A stretch of 56,890 bases of DNA from assembly GCA_947630375.1 (NCBI GenBank), contig CANRHH010000014.1:1-56890 (forward strand), written 5' to 3'. Below are positions 8,727 through 16,702 of this stretch, piece by piece. This DNA is from an uncultured Oscillospiraceae bacterium. GTDB lineage: Bacteria > Bacillota > Clostridia > Oscillospirales > Oscillospiraceae. Below the pieces are notes generated by a model. It worked only from the letters and a program-made list of their open reading frames with translations, made no database searches and had not been told where the DNA came from. The stretch's first letter is position 1, and each line of letters opens with the position of its first letter. A program made the translations under genes and the position numbers.

Positions 8727-10550
8727 CTACTCGGCCAGCCGGCCCCGGCGGTCAAACAGGTCCCGGTAGGCCTCCTCCCGCCACGCCGGCAGGACGGCCC
8801 GGAGCTGTTCCCGGCGCTTTTCCGGCCGGAGCAGCTCTGCGGCAAAGGGGGCGTACCGGCCGCCGGACTGGACCAGGATGCTCTCCACCGTCTCCTCCAA
8901 GGGGGCCGCAGGGAAAAAGCGGGTGTCCAGATCGCCGTCGGCTCCCGCCAGGGCGTCCGCCACGGCTACAAGACAGATCGCCGTCCGGGCCGGGGACTTT
9001 TTCACCGAGAAGCCCCGCGGGAAACCGCCCTTGCCGTCCCAGCGGCAGTGGTGGCCCCGGGCCACCTCCGCATAGGGGGCGGTAGAGGCCCGGTCCGCCA
9101 AAAACGCCGCACCATAGTGGCCGTGGAGCTGCAGCAGTTCCTGCTCCTCGGCAAACATGCCCCGGCAGGACGGCCCGTCCACCGTGGAGAAAAACAGCAT
9201 CCCCGCGTCGGCCAGAAAGCCCGCCCGGCCCACCTGCTCCTCGGCGCCCTGCGCCGGCAGGCCCGTCATCTCCTCCGGGCAGTCCTCCAGGCCCCACCGG
9301 TACAGCTGCCTGGCGATCCGCTCCACCAGCCGGGCCCGCACATACCGGGCAGGCTGGCACACGGGGAGGATATTTTCCACCAGCCGGGCGTAGTCCATAC
9401 AGGCCGGCTGCTCCCGGTAAGCGGACAAAAATTGCAGCAGGGAGAAGGACAGCATCTGATCCGCCGTCTCATAGGGGATCCGGGCGATCCAGCGGAACAT
9501 CCGCCGGGTCATGATATCCTGCCGGACCGCGGCCCTGTTCCGGAGCCGGGGGACCTGGAGCTCTTTGGCATAGCCCATATAATACGCCGGGGCGCTCACA
9601 TGGCAGAACAGGCTCTGCTGGCTGAAGTCCTCCCCGTCACAGGCGGCGGACAGGGCGTACAGCCCTTCCAGCAGTTCCGGCAGCGTCAGGGCCCCGCAGT
9701 GGTACCGGGCGGCCAGATAGGCGTACTGCCAGCGGGGCGGCAGGGACTCCCCCCGCTCGGCGAACAGCTTCTGCTGGTGCTGCTCGATGATCTGGGCCGA
9801 CTCCAGCACCTGGGCAAACGCGTCGGCATCCGCCTGGCCCGAGCGCAGAAAGCTCAAAAGCGTGGTCCGCTCCTGATGGGACTTGTACACATACAGCTCC
9901 CAGGGCAGCGAAGGGGTCCTGGCGCGGATGTCCGGGTCCATCAAAATACGCAGGGACCGGTTCACCGCCGCCAATTTCCGGGCGGCCCCCGCCGGCTTGG
10001 CGGCGTCGATGCTCAGGGCGATGTTGCCCATGGCCCGGTGGATAAATCCCCGGGTCTCCGGGTCCTCGATGGCGTCATAGTCTGTCTCAAAATACGCGGC
10101 GCACTGGGAAAAGTACAGGCCCATGCGGCCCATATACGGCCGGGCGTTGCTGTCTCCCAAAAAGCTCTCCAGGTTGTACAGGTCCATGCCCGCCTGGTAC
10201 AGCTCCCGGATGAGCATGTCCCGTTTGTCCCAGTGGCGGGCATAGCTCACCAGCGCCATGTGGATACGGTAGCTCAAGGCGGCGTCCGGGGCGGGCCGCA
10301 GCGCCGTCAGAGCCGCGGCGAAGGCTTCCAGGTCCGCCAGCTCCTCCGGAGACGCCGTATGGATGGCGTCTATGGCCGGGAACAGCTGCTCCCGGAGCAG
10401 GGCGCTGCCCTTTTGCCGGGCCTCCCGGACAGCCGCCGCGCTGGCGCGCTGCCGGGCCCGGAATCCCGCCGGCCCCTCAGTCCACAGGTACGCGGACGCG
10501 GCAGTCGCCGCGTTTTGCAGGGCCAGATATTCCTCCTGATAGGGCTTCAT
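8727..10550 (-). CDS. Degenerate HD-GYP-type protein, probably catalytically dead
   Basis: 607 residues, soluble. The long N-terminal part (1-340) is helical and unlike anything I can name. The C-terminal part (about 350-600) follows the HD-GYP layout. HHCRWDGKGGFP at residues 500-511 matches the canonical HHERYDGxGYP loop, followed by ARTAICLVAVADALAG where active enzymes have IVxVADxYDALT. Where active enzymes carry HDIGK, this protein has LADAGMLFFSTVD, so the metal-binding HD pair is missing. It probably senses or scaffolds rather than cutting cyclic di-GMP. It lies 18 bases after the hybrid kinase at 12491 in one operon, with GGGAGG before ATG 10550. The HD-GYP assignment rests on motif reading. 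Confidence 0.72.
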   Translation of the reverse strand: MKPYQEEYLALQNAATAASAYLWTEGPAGFRARQRASAAAVREARQKGSALLREQLFPAIDAIHTASPEELADLEAFAAALTALRPAPDAALSYRIHMALVSYARHWDKRDMLIRELYQAGMDLYNLESFLGDSNARPYMGRMGLYFSQCAAYFETDYDAIEDPETRGFIHRAMGNIALSIDAAKPAGAARKLAAVNRSLRILMDPDIRARTPSLPWELYVYKSHQERTTLLSFLRSGQADADAFAQVLESAQIIEQHQQKLFAERGESLPPRWQYAYLAARYHCGALTLPELLEGLYALSAACDGEDFSQQSLFCHVSAPAYYMGYAKELQVPRLRNRAAVRQDIMTRRMFRWIARIPYETADQMLSFSLLQFLSAYREQPACMDYARLVENILPVCQPARYVRARLVERIARQLYRWGLEDCPEEMTGLPAQGAEEQVGRAGFLADAGMLFFSTVDGPSCRGMFAEEQELLQLHGHYGAAFLADRASTAPYAEVARGHHCRWDGKGGFPRGFSVKKSPARTAICLVAVADALAGADGDLDTRFFPAAPLEETVESILVQSGGRYAPFAAELLRPEKRREQLRAVLPAWREEAYRDLFDRRGRLAE

Positions 10551-10568
10551 AGTGTGACCTCCCGTCCC

Positions 10569-12491
10569 TCAGCCCAGATAGGCTCTCAGGGCGTCCTCCA
10601 GCTGCTGCAAGCTCACGGGCTTGGCCAGGTGGCCGTTCATCCCCGCCTGCTCGCAGGAGCGGATATCGTCTACAAACGCGTTGGCTGTCATGGCCAGGAT
10701 AGGGATCCGGCCGCTGTCCCGCCGGTCCAGGGCCCGGATGGCCCGGGCGGCCGCCAGGCCGTCCATCACCGGCATCTTCAGATCCATAAAGATCAGGTCA
10801 TAGGTCCCTGTGGGCGCGGCGGAGAACTTCTCCACCGCTTCCCGGCCGTTCTCGGCGCAGTCCACCCGAGCGCCGAACATGCCGATCATTTCCACCGCGA
10901 TCTCCCGGTTGATCTCGTTGTCCTCCGCCAGGAGGATCCGCTTGCCCGTGAAATCCGGGGCGCTGTCCCCGGCGGCGGCCACCGCGGCCCGGCCCTCCGA
11001 GGTAAAGGCCCCCAGCGCCTCGCTGAGCCGGGAGCGGAAGATCGGCTTGGGCAGAAAGGCGCTGACGCCGTATTTTCGCATCTCATCGGCCGTAAGGGTC
11101 CATTCAAAGGAGGACATCACTAAGATCGCCGGCTTGCTGCCCAGCATTGCGCGCAGCTCCCGGCAGGCCTGCACCCCGTCCATGGGCTGCATCCGCCAGC
11201 CCAGAAGGATGGCAAAGTAATCCCTGCCCTCCTGCCTGGCCCGGGCCGCCAGGTTCAACGCCTCCCCGGCGGAGTCGCACACGTCGCACTCCACCCCCAG
11301 GTCGGTCAGCAGCTCCTTCACATAGTCCAGCGCCGCCCGGTCCTCGTCCGCGGCCAGGACCCGCAGCCCACGCAGGGCCTTGGCGGCGTTCTCGTCCTCA
11401 TCCAGCTGCTCCAAGGGGATGGTCACGGTGAAGCGGGTCCCTTGCCCCAAAGCGCTCTTCACGGCGATGGTCCCGTTCATCATCTCCACCAAATTCCGGG
11501 TGATGGCCATACCCAGGCCCGTGCCCTCGATCCGGCTCACGCTCTCGGCCCGCTCAAAGGGCTGGAACATTTTTTCTACAAAGGCGGGCTCCATGCCCAT
11601 GCCGGTATCCTCTACCACAAATTCGTAGTAGAGGTAGTTTCTGCCGGTGAGGTGCTGTTCCTCAGTCTCCCGCACGCCTAAGAAGATCCGCCCGCCCTCC
11701 GGGGTGAACTTCACCGCGTTGGAGAGGATGTTGATCAGGACCTGCTGCAAACGCAGCTGATCCCCCCGCACCCGCTCGTGGTGCACCCCGGAGAAGTCCA
11801 TGGCGATCTCCTGGTGCCGCTTGTCCGCCTGGGGCCGGAACACCGCCATGAGGGCGTGGATGAAATCCGCCATGGTGAAGTCCTCCGGGTTCAGGCTCAA
11901 CCGCCCGCTCTCGATGCGGGACATATCCAAAATGTCGTTGATCAGGCTCAGCAAATGCCGGGAGGCCAGACCGATCTTCTCCAGACAGTCCACCAGCCGC
12001 TCCCGCTCGTCCATGTGGGCCTGTGCAATGGTGGTCATGCCGATGATGGCGTTGAGGGGCGTGCGGATATCGTGGGACATATTGGAGAGGAACTCCGTCT
12101 TGGCCCGGGAAGCCGCGGTGGCCGCGTCCAGGGCGCTCTGCAGCGCCGCGTTGGCCGCGTCCGTCCGCTCCTGCTGCCGCCGGAGATCCTCGGTCCTGTC
12201 CCAGAACATCACCACCGCCAGCTCCGGCGCCGCCTGGGCCGCCTGGGCCGCCACCGGCAGGCCCCAGAGCTCCCCCTGCCAGACAGGCGGGCGCTCCCCG
12301 GCCACCGCCTGCCGCGCCAGCTCCGCCAGCGCCGGGGGCAGATTTTCCGCCCCCGCCCGGTCCAGAAGCCGCCGGGCCGCGTCATTCCGGTATACACAGC
12401 GCCAGAGACCCGCCCCGTCCTCCTCCGCCAGCAGCACCGGCGCAGACAGGCAGTCATACCCCTCTGTCAATTGTCGGATCTTTTGTTCCAT
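10569..12491 (-). CDS. Cytoplasmic hybrid histidine kinase with one inactive and one active receiver
   Basis: 640 residues with no membrane segment or signal peptide. An N-terminal PAS-like sensor (1-110) precedes a short coiled coil. HisKA carries H140 in MSHDIRTPLNA. The HATPase domain has NAVKFTPEGG, DTGMGM and GTGLGMAI. Two receivers follow. In the first, the acceptor position reads LLGWRMQPMDG, with Gly431 in place of Asp, so it cannot be phosphorylated. The second is intact (D570 in IFMDLKMPVMDG). It is the first gene of an operon with the degenerate HD-GYP protein, which may read the state of this kinase (inference). The start at ATG 12491 has GAGGAT upstream and an extended -10 promoter. 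Confidence 0.92.
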   Translation of the reverse strand: MEQKIRQLTEGYDCLSAPVLLAEEDGAGLWRCVYRNDAARRLLDRAGAENLPPALAELARQAVAGERPPVWQGELWGLPVAAQAAQAAPELAVVMFWDRTEDLRRQQERTDAANAALQSALDAATAASRAKTEFLSNMSHDIRTPLNAIIGMTTIAQAHMDERERLVDCLEKIGLASRHLLSLINDILDMSRIESGRLSLNPEDFTMADFIHALMAVFRPQADKRHQEIAMDFSGVHHERVRGDQLRLQQVLINILSNAVKFTPEGGRIFLGVRETEEQHLTGRNYLYYEFVVEDTGMGMEPAFVEKMFQPFERAESVSRIEGTGLGMAITRNLVEMMNGTIAVKSALGQGTRFTVTIPLEQLDEDENAAKALRGLRVLAADEDRAALDYVKELLTDLGVECDVCDSAGEALNLAARARQEGRDYFAILLGWRMQPMDGVQACRELRAMLGSKPAILVMSSFEWTLTADEMRKYGVSAFLPKPIFRSRLSEALGAFTSEGRAAVAAAGDSAPDFTGKRILLAEDNEINREIAVEMIGMFGARVDCAENGREAVEKFSAAPTGTYDLIFMDLKMPVMDGLAAARAIRALDRRDSGRIPILAMTANAFVDDIRSCEQAGMNGHLAKPVSLQQLEDALRAYLG

Positions 12492-12561
12492 GGTATTATC
12501 CTCATCCTCACCGGTCTCCGGCGGGAAAAATCCCGAAAAGTTGGCCTATTTTGGCTTTTTT

Positions 12562-12590
12562 AGTATATCACAAAAATGCCCTGCACGCAA
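12562..12590 (-). promoter_or_regulatory. Promoter of the cytoplasmic hybrid kinase operon
   Basis: On the minus strand TTGCGT (12590-12585), 17 bases, then TATACT (12567-12562) preceded by TGA (extended -10). It drives the kinase and the degenerate HD-GYP gene. Confidence 0.6.
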
Positions 12591-12654
12591 CTGTTCCAGG
12601 AAGCGTTGGCAAAAAAATAATGGGAAAACTCCCCCTGCGGCGCCACTTTGGCAC

Positions 12655-12745
12655 TTGTGCCGGGTAGCCGGCTATGATATAATAGGGCAGCTTTGAAAAT
12701 ATGTTCTATTTCATATGGCGTCCCGGGAGTCCGGTACGCCATATG
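12655..12745 (+). promoter_or_regulatory. Promoter and leader hairpin of the type IV pilus operon
   Basis: TTGTGC (12655-12660), a 17-base spacer and TATAAT (12678-12683) give a plus-strand promoter. The leader then holds a 10-bp hairpin: CATATGGCGT (12712-12721) pairs with ACGCCATATG (12736-12745). It ends a few bases before the GAGGAGAGGG ribosome site of the first gene. A hairpin so close to the binding site could affect translation. It does not match a known cyclic di-GMP riboswitch consensus as far as I can see. Confidence 0.55.
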
Positions 12746-12763
12746 CCCCACGAGGAGAGGGAA

Positions 12764-13729
12764 ATGAAGCGTCGGTGCCTGTACAAGCAAATAGGGTTGG
12801 TCCTGTGTCTGTGCCTGCTGCTCTGCGGCTGCGGCGCCCAGGCCCCCGCCCCTGCGCCGGAGACGGCGGAACCGGCAGCGACGGCACAACCCGCCGCCAA
12901 GACGGCGGTCCGCTCCAACGAGCCGGAGGTGCTGCTTTCCGAGTCCCCGGGCACCGTTCTTTTGGGGACCGATTCTTTGACGGTGGACGCCTCCCATACG
13001 GATCAGGGCTATGTGACCGTGCGCTACAGCGGCAGCGCCGCCAAGGCCAGTGTGCTCATCATCGGGCCGGATGGGGTCACATACAAATATTTTCTGCCCC
13101 CCAGCGAGAAATTCCAGGCCCTTCCCCTCTCCTGCGGCAACGGGAGCTATGCCATCGAGGGCTATGAAAACGTGGAGGGCAACAGCTACGCGGTGCTCTT
13201 CAAGGAGTCTGTGCAGGTGGAGCTGGCCGATGAGCTGCTCCCCTTCCTGTACTCCAACCTGTATGTGGATTTCAAGGAGAGCTCCCAGGCCGTGCTCAAG
13301 GCCCAAGAGGTGGTGGCCTCCGCGGCGGACGATTTAGAGGCGGTCACTTTGATCTACCATTATGTGGTAGAGCACATCACCTACGACAAGGAGAAGGCGG
13401 AGACGGTGACCAGCGGCTATCTGCCCGTGGTGGATGAGACGCTCCTCACCGGAGAGGGGATCTGCTTTGACTATGCGGCCCTGACCTGCGCCATGCTCCG
13501 GTCCCAGCGCATCCCCGCCAAGCTGGAGATCGGCTACGCCGGGGCGATCTATCACGCCTGGATCAGCGTATATATTGAGGAGATCGGCTGGATCGACCGG
13601 CTCATTGAATTTACCGGGGACGCCTGGACCCGGATGGACCCCACCTTTGCCGCCAGCAACGGCAACAGCGACGCGGTCCTGGAATATATAGGCGACGGCA
13701 CGAACTACAATTTGCAGTACTCCCGGTAG
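12764..13729 (+). CDS. Transglutaminase-like (protease-fold) lipoprotein
   Basis: 321 residues from ATG 12764, which is preceded by GAGGAGAGGG; earlier in-frame starts lack a site. A lipoprotein signal ends in LLLCGC, followed by a Pro/Ala/Glu-rich spacer (about 25-60). A beta-rich middle part precedes a transglutaminase-like domain (about 190-300) with the Cys-His-Asp triad visible: Cys in GEGICFDYAAL, His in YHAWISVY and Asp in RMDPTFAAS. Such surface domains cleave or cross-link proteins or act on the cell wall. It is the first gene of the pilus-like operon and may work on the cell surface where the fibre emerges (inference). It could equally be independent of it. Confidence 0.85.
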   Translation: MKRRCLYKQIGLVLCLCLLLCGCGAQAPAPAPETAEPAATAQPAAKTAVRSNEPEVLLSESPGTVLLGTDSLTVDASHTDQGYVTVRYSGSAAKASVLIIGPDGVTYKYFLPPSEKFQALPLSCGNGSYAIEGYENVEGNSYAVLFKESVQVELADELLPFLYSNLYVDFKESSQAVLKAQEVVASAADDLEAVTLIYHYVVEHITYDKEKAETVTSGYLPVVDETLLTGEGICFDYAALTCAMLRSQRIPAKLEIGYAGAIYHAWISVYIEEIGWIDRLIEFTGDAWTRMDPTFAASNGNSDAVLEYIGDGTNYNLQYSR

Positions 13730-13795
13730 GGCCGGCCGGGCTCTTTGCCGGGGTACGCATGGGACCTCACTGTCATATACGGAAGGAGCATATTC

Positions 13796-14875
13796 ATGAC
13801 CACCACATACGACTCCCCCGGGGAGAAAACGGCGGCGCGCAAGCCTTTGAGCAATACCGAGCTGGCCGCCTTTTGCGGGCAGATGGCGCTGATCCTGCGC
13901 TCGGGCATCTCCGCGCTGGAGGGCGTATCCATCCTTTTGGATGACAATCCCAACCCGGAGGGGAGGGCTCTGCTCCGGGGGATCCTGGACTGTCTGGAAT
14001 CGGGCGGCTCCCTGAGCCAGGGGCTCCGGGAGAGCGGCTGCTTCCCCGAGTACGCCTGCAACATTGCGGAGCTGGGAGAGCAGTCCGGCCGTCTGGACGA
14101 CGTGATGAACTCCCTGTCGGGCTACTACCGCCGGGAGGACGAACTGGCCAAAAGCATCAAGAGCGCCGTGACCTACCCCTTGGTGATGTTAGGGATGATG
14201 GTGGCGGTGATGCTGGTGCTCATTATCAAGGTGCTGCCGGTGTTCAACCAGGTGTTCCGGCAGCTGGGGGCGGAGCTCACCGGCGTGTCCGGGGCCGTGC
14301 TGCGCATGGGCAGCGCCATGAGCCGGTACAGCATGGTCTTTCTCGTGGTGGCCGCGGTGCTGGCCGCCGGCTGCGCCTGGCTGTTTGCCAGCAAAAAGGG
14401 CCGTGCCTGGATGCGGCGCTTCTCCACCCGCTTCTTTGCCACGAAAAAGCTCTCCGAGATGATCGCCGCGGGGCGTTTCGCCAGCGGGATGCACCTGGCC
14501 CTCAGCAGCGGGCTGGACGTGGACCAGAGCCTGGAGACCGTCTCTCGGCTGGTAGAGCACCCGGTGGTGGGCCAAAAGGTGGAAGAGGTACGCCGGCAGG
14601 TGGCCGAAGGGGCCAGCCTCAGCGCGGCCATCGCCAAGACCGGGCTGTTCACCGGGGTCTACGCCCGGATGATCAGCATCGGCGTCAGCACCGGCGCCGT
14701 GGACGAGGTGCTCTCCCAGATCGCCGTCCAGTATGACGAAGAAGTCCAGCAGCGCATGGCAGGGGCCGTGGCCAAGCTGGAGCCCACCCTGGTGGCGGTG
14801 CTGTCCGTCGCCGTGGGGATGGTCCTGCTGAGCGTGATGCTGCCCCTGATGGGCATCATGTCCGGCATCGGCTGA
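13796..14875 (+). CDS. Type II secretion / type IV pilus inner-membrane platform protein (PilC/GspF family)
   Basis: 359 residues from ATG 13796, with GGAAGGAG at 13781-13788. There are two repeated T2SSF helical domains: the first near 20-145 (FCGQMALILRSGISALEGV) and the second near 225-350 (FASGMHLALSSGLDVDQSLE). They alternate with TM segments at about 150-180 and 195-220 and at the C-terminus (LSVAVGMVLLSVMLPLMGIM). The layout is the normal PilC/GspF one. The protein anchors the pilus machine in the membrane and couples it to the cytoplasmic ATPase. The gene leads a run of small pilin-like genes and pilT. No pilB/gspE extension ATPase lies in this window. Confidence 0.9.
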   Translation: MTTTYDSPGEKTAARKPLSNTELAAFCGQMALILRSGISALEGVSILLDDNPNPEGRALLRGILDCLESGGSLSQGLRESGCFPEYACNIAELGEQSGRLDDVMNSLSGYYRREDELAKSIKSAVTYPLVMLGMMVAVMLVLIIKVLPVFNQVFRQLGAELTGVSGAVLRMGSAMSRYSMVFLVVAAVLAAGCAWLFASKKGRAWMRRFSTRFFATKKLSEMIAAGRFASGMHLALSSGLDVDQSLETVSRLVEHPVVGQKVEEVRRQVAEGASLSAAIAKTGLFTGVYARMISIGVSTGAVDEVLSQIAVQYDEEVQQRMAGAVAKLEPTLVAVLSVAVGMVLLSVMLPLMGIMSGIG

Positions 14876-14886
14876 GGAGGGCAGCC

Positions 14887-15210
14887 ATGAATCGTTTTGA
14901 GAAAAAACGGCATTTCCGGCTCTCTGTGCGGCTGCTGTCTGCGGCGGTGTTCGTGTGCGCCGTGTTGCTGCTGCTGGCAGGGCTGAACAACATTTCCGGT
15001 ATGACCGAGCGCCAGGAGGCGGAGGGTCTGGAGGACCATGTACGCCGCTGCGCGGTGCACTGCTATGCCCTGGAGGGCTTCTACCCGGACAGTCTCGGCT
15101 ATCTGGAGGAGCATTACGGCCTCACCTATGACCGGGACAAATATATCATCTCCTATGAGATCATCGGCTCCAATCTGATGCCGGACGTGTCCGTGCTCCG
15201 CATCCGGTAA
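14887..15210 (+). CDS. Small pilus-operon membrane protein, unknown family
   Basis: 107 residues with one N-terminal TM helix (about 14-34, SVRLLSAAVFVCAVLLLLAG). A soluble C-terminal part contains RRCAVHCYALEGFYPDSLGY and ends DVSVLRIR. GAGGAGGG precedes ATG 14887, 11 bases after the PilC gene. The size and the single N-terminal helix with a small periplasmic-side domain resemble a minor pseudopilin. However, there is no G/FxxxE prepilin peptidase site, so processing as a pilin is doubtful. Its place between PilC and other pilin-like genes makes an accessory assembly role likely (inference). Confidence 0.75.
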   Translation: MNRFEKKRHFRLSVRLLSAAVFVCAVLLLLAGLNNISGMTERQEAEGLEDHVRRCAVHCYALEGFYPDSLGYLEEHYGLTYDRDKYIISYEIIGSNLMPDVSVLRIR

Positions 15211-15223
15211 GGGAGGGCGTGTC

Positions 15224-15709
15224 GTGCTGAAGCAAAAAGAAAACCACACCACCGACTTGCTGTTCACCCTGGGGCTGTTCTGCGTGTTTGCCTCCTCGGC
15301 CTTTCTGCTGGTGATGATCGGCCTGCGGGTGTACCGGTCCACGGCGGAAGATTTGGAGGACACCTTCTCCACCCGCACGGCCATCTCCTATGTGGCCGAG
15401 AAGCTGCGCCGGCACGATGTGGCCGGGGCGGTGGAGCTGACGGAGTTGGAGGGGACCCCCGCTCTGCGCCTTACCGACCGGGTGGGAGAGGCTCTCTACG
15501 ATACATACATCTACTCCGACGGGGCCTGGCTCTGTGAGCTCACGGTCCGCCGGGGCACAGACGCCGCCCTCACCATGGGGGAGCAGATCATCGAGGTGCA
15601 GGATTTCACCATCCGCGACGCGGGGGACGGCTTCCTGGAGTTTACCGCCGGGGACAGCGCCGGCGGCACCATGCGCTTTCTGACGCATCTGCGCTCCGGC
15701 GCGGCCTGA
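15224..15709 (+). CDS. DUF4860-type pilus-operon protein
   Basis: 161 residues with a GTG start at 15224 and GGGAGG about 7 bases upstream. One TM helix lies at about 10-33 (LLFTLGLFCVFASSAFLLVM). After it comes RVYRSTAEDLEDTFSTRTA and a beta-rich domain. I recognise this as the DUF4860-like group found with type II secretion/type IV pilus genes in Clostridia, from memory and not checked. It lacks a classical prepilin cleavage site. It may be a minor subunit exposed outside the membrane. Confidence 0.72.
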   Translation: MLKQKENHTTDLLFTLGLFCVFASSAFLLVMIGLRVYRSTAEDLEDTFSTRTAISYVAEKLRRHDVAGAVELTELEGTPALRLTDRVGEALYDTYIYSDGAWLCELTVRRGTDAALTMGEQIIEVQDFTIRDAGDGFLEFTAGDSAGGTMRFLTHLRSGAA

Positions 15710-15724
15710 GGGAGGAGGATCGCT

Positions 15725-16168
15725 ATGGAAACCGTCAGCAGCAGCCGCTCCAGCAGGCTTTTTCTCATCGAATTGATCTGCGCGGTGTTGTTCTTCTCTT
15801 TAGGCAGCGCCGTATGTGTCCAGGCTTTTGTCCAGGCCCACACCGTCAGCACCCGGGCCCGGGACCTCTCCTTTGCCTCTGCCGCCGTCTCCAGCGCGGC
15901 CAACGTGCTGCGCTACGCGGAGGACCCGGAGGACTTTCTGACCTACTACCCGGAGGCCGGGCTGGACAGCGACGGCACGGTGTTCCTCTGCTACGGGGCG
16001 GATCTTACCCCCTGTGACGAGGACAGCGCCGCCTACGTGCTCCGGGCGGAGGCCCGCGTCAGGGGCGGGGCCCACCGGGCCCGGATCGGCATGTACAACG
16101 CCGCCGGGGAGGAGATCTACGCGCTGGAGCTGTGCTGGCCCGCCCCGGGAGAGGAGGCGGCCCCATGA
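15725..16168 (+). CDS. Pseudopilin-like protein
   Basis: 147 residues. The N-terminus carries a pilin-like hydrophobic helix beginning LFLIELICAVLFFSLGS. Glu16 sits at position +5 of the helix as in type IV pilins, but the residue before the expected cleavage point is Arg11 rather than Gly. It is therefore either cut by a relaxed peptidase or left uncut. The remainder is a small domain with an HxxVSTRARDLSFASAAVSS-like helix and a beta region. GGGAGGAGG lies upstream of ATG 15725. Its stop overlaps the next start (ATGA). Confidence 0.75.
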   Translation: METVSSSRSSRLFLIELICAVLFFSLGSAVCVQAFVQAHTVSTRARDLSFASAAVSSAANVLRYAEDPEDFLTYYPEAGLDSDGTVFLCYGADLTPCDEDSAAYVLRAEARVRGGAHRARIGMYNAAGEEIYALELCWPAPGEEAAP

Positions 16169-16677
16169 AGAGAGGTCACTCCGTGATCAGCACCGGCACC
16201 ACTTCCCTGGTCCTGATCTTTGTGATGCTGTGTATGCTCACCTTTTCGGTGCTGTCCCTGGCCAGCGCCCGGGCCAATCTGCGCCTGAGCGAGAAGAGCG
16301 CCCAGCGCACCACCGATTACTACGCGGCGGAAAACGCCGCCAACGAGACCCTGATCCAGATCGAGCAGGCCGCGCGGCAGACCCTCATGAGCCAGTACGC
16401 CGCTTCCGCCCTGAACCAGGACTTCACCGCCCAGGTGTGCAAGCGCCTGGCGGATCCGTCCTCCGTGCGCGTCACGGAGGAAAACCGGCTGGCCTATCAG
16501 GTGCCCTTAGGAGAGGACCAGCACCTCAGCGTGGAGCTGGAAGTCTTTCCCGAGGCAAACGCCCAGGGCCTGCACTATGAGATCCGCGCCTGGCAGGTGG
16601 TCACCGATTACGACTGGCAGGCAGACGACCATCTGGACGTGCTGGACCCGGGCCAGCTGCCCTTTGCACTGGAATGA
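16165..16677 (+). CDS. PilX-like minor pilus membrane protein
   Basis: 170 residues from ATG 16165, which overlaps the preceding stop. The N-terminus MKRGHSVISTGTTSLVLIF leads into a TM helix (about 13-38). A helical stretch rich in Glu and Ala with YYAAENAANETLIQIEQAA follows. This layout matches PilX_N-type proteins, in which a hydrophobic helix is followed by a YxxAExA segment. PilX-type proteins are minor pilins that help initiate or tune the fibre. The soluble part (about 80-170) has no recognisable motif. It is the last small gene before pilT. Confidence 0.75.
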   Translation: MKRGHSVISTGTTSLVLIFVMLCMLTFSVLSLASARANLRLSEKSAQRTTDYYAAENAANETLIQIEQAARQTLMSQYAASALNQDFTAQVCKRLADPSSVRVTEENRLAYQVPLGEDQHLSVELEVFPEANAQGLHYEIRAWQVVTDYDWQADDHLDVLDPGQLPFALE

Positions 16678-16702
16678 ACGCGCCTTATAAAGGAGAGAAA
16701 AA

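Noticed and set aside
8262-11123. Long plus-strand open frame (about 950 codons) opposite the degenerate HD-GYP and kinase genes
   Set aside because: Low-complexity Pro/Arg/Gly translation with no motifs. It is explained by the codon pattern of the minus-strand genes.
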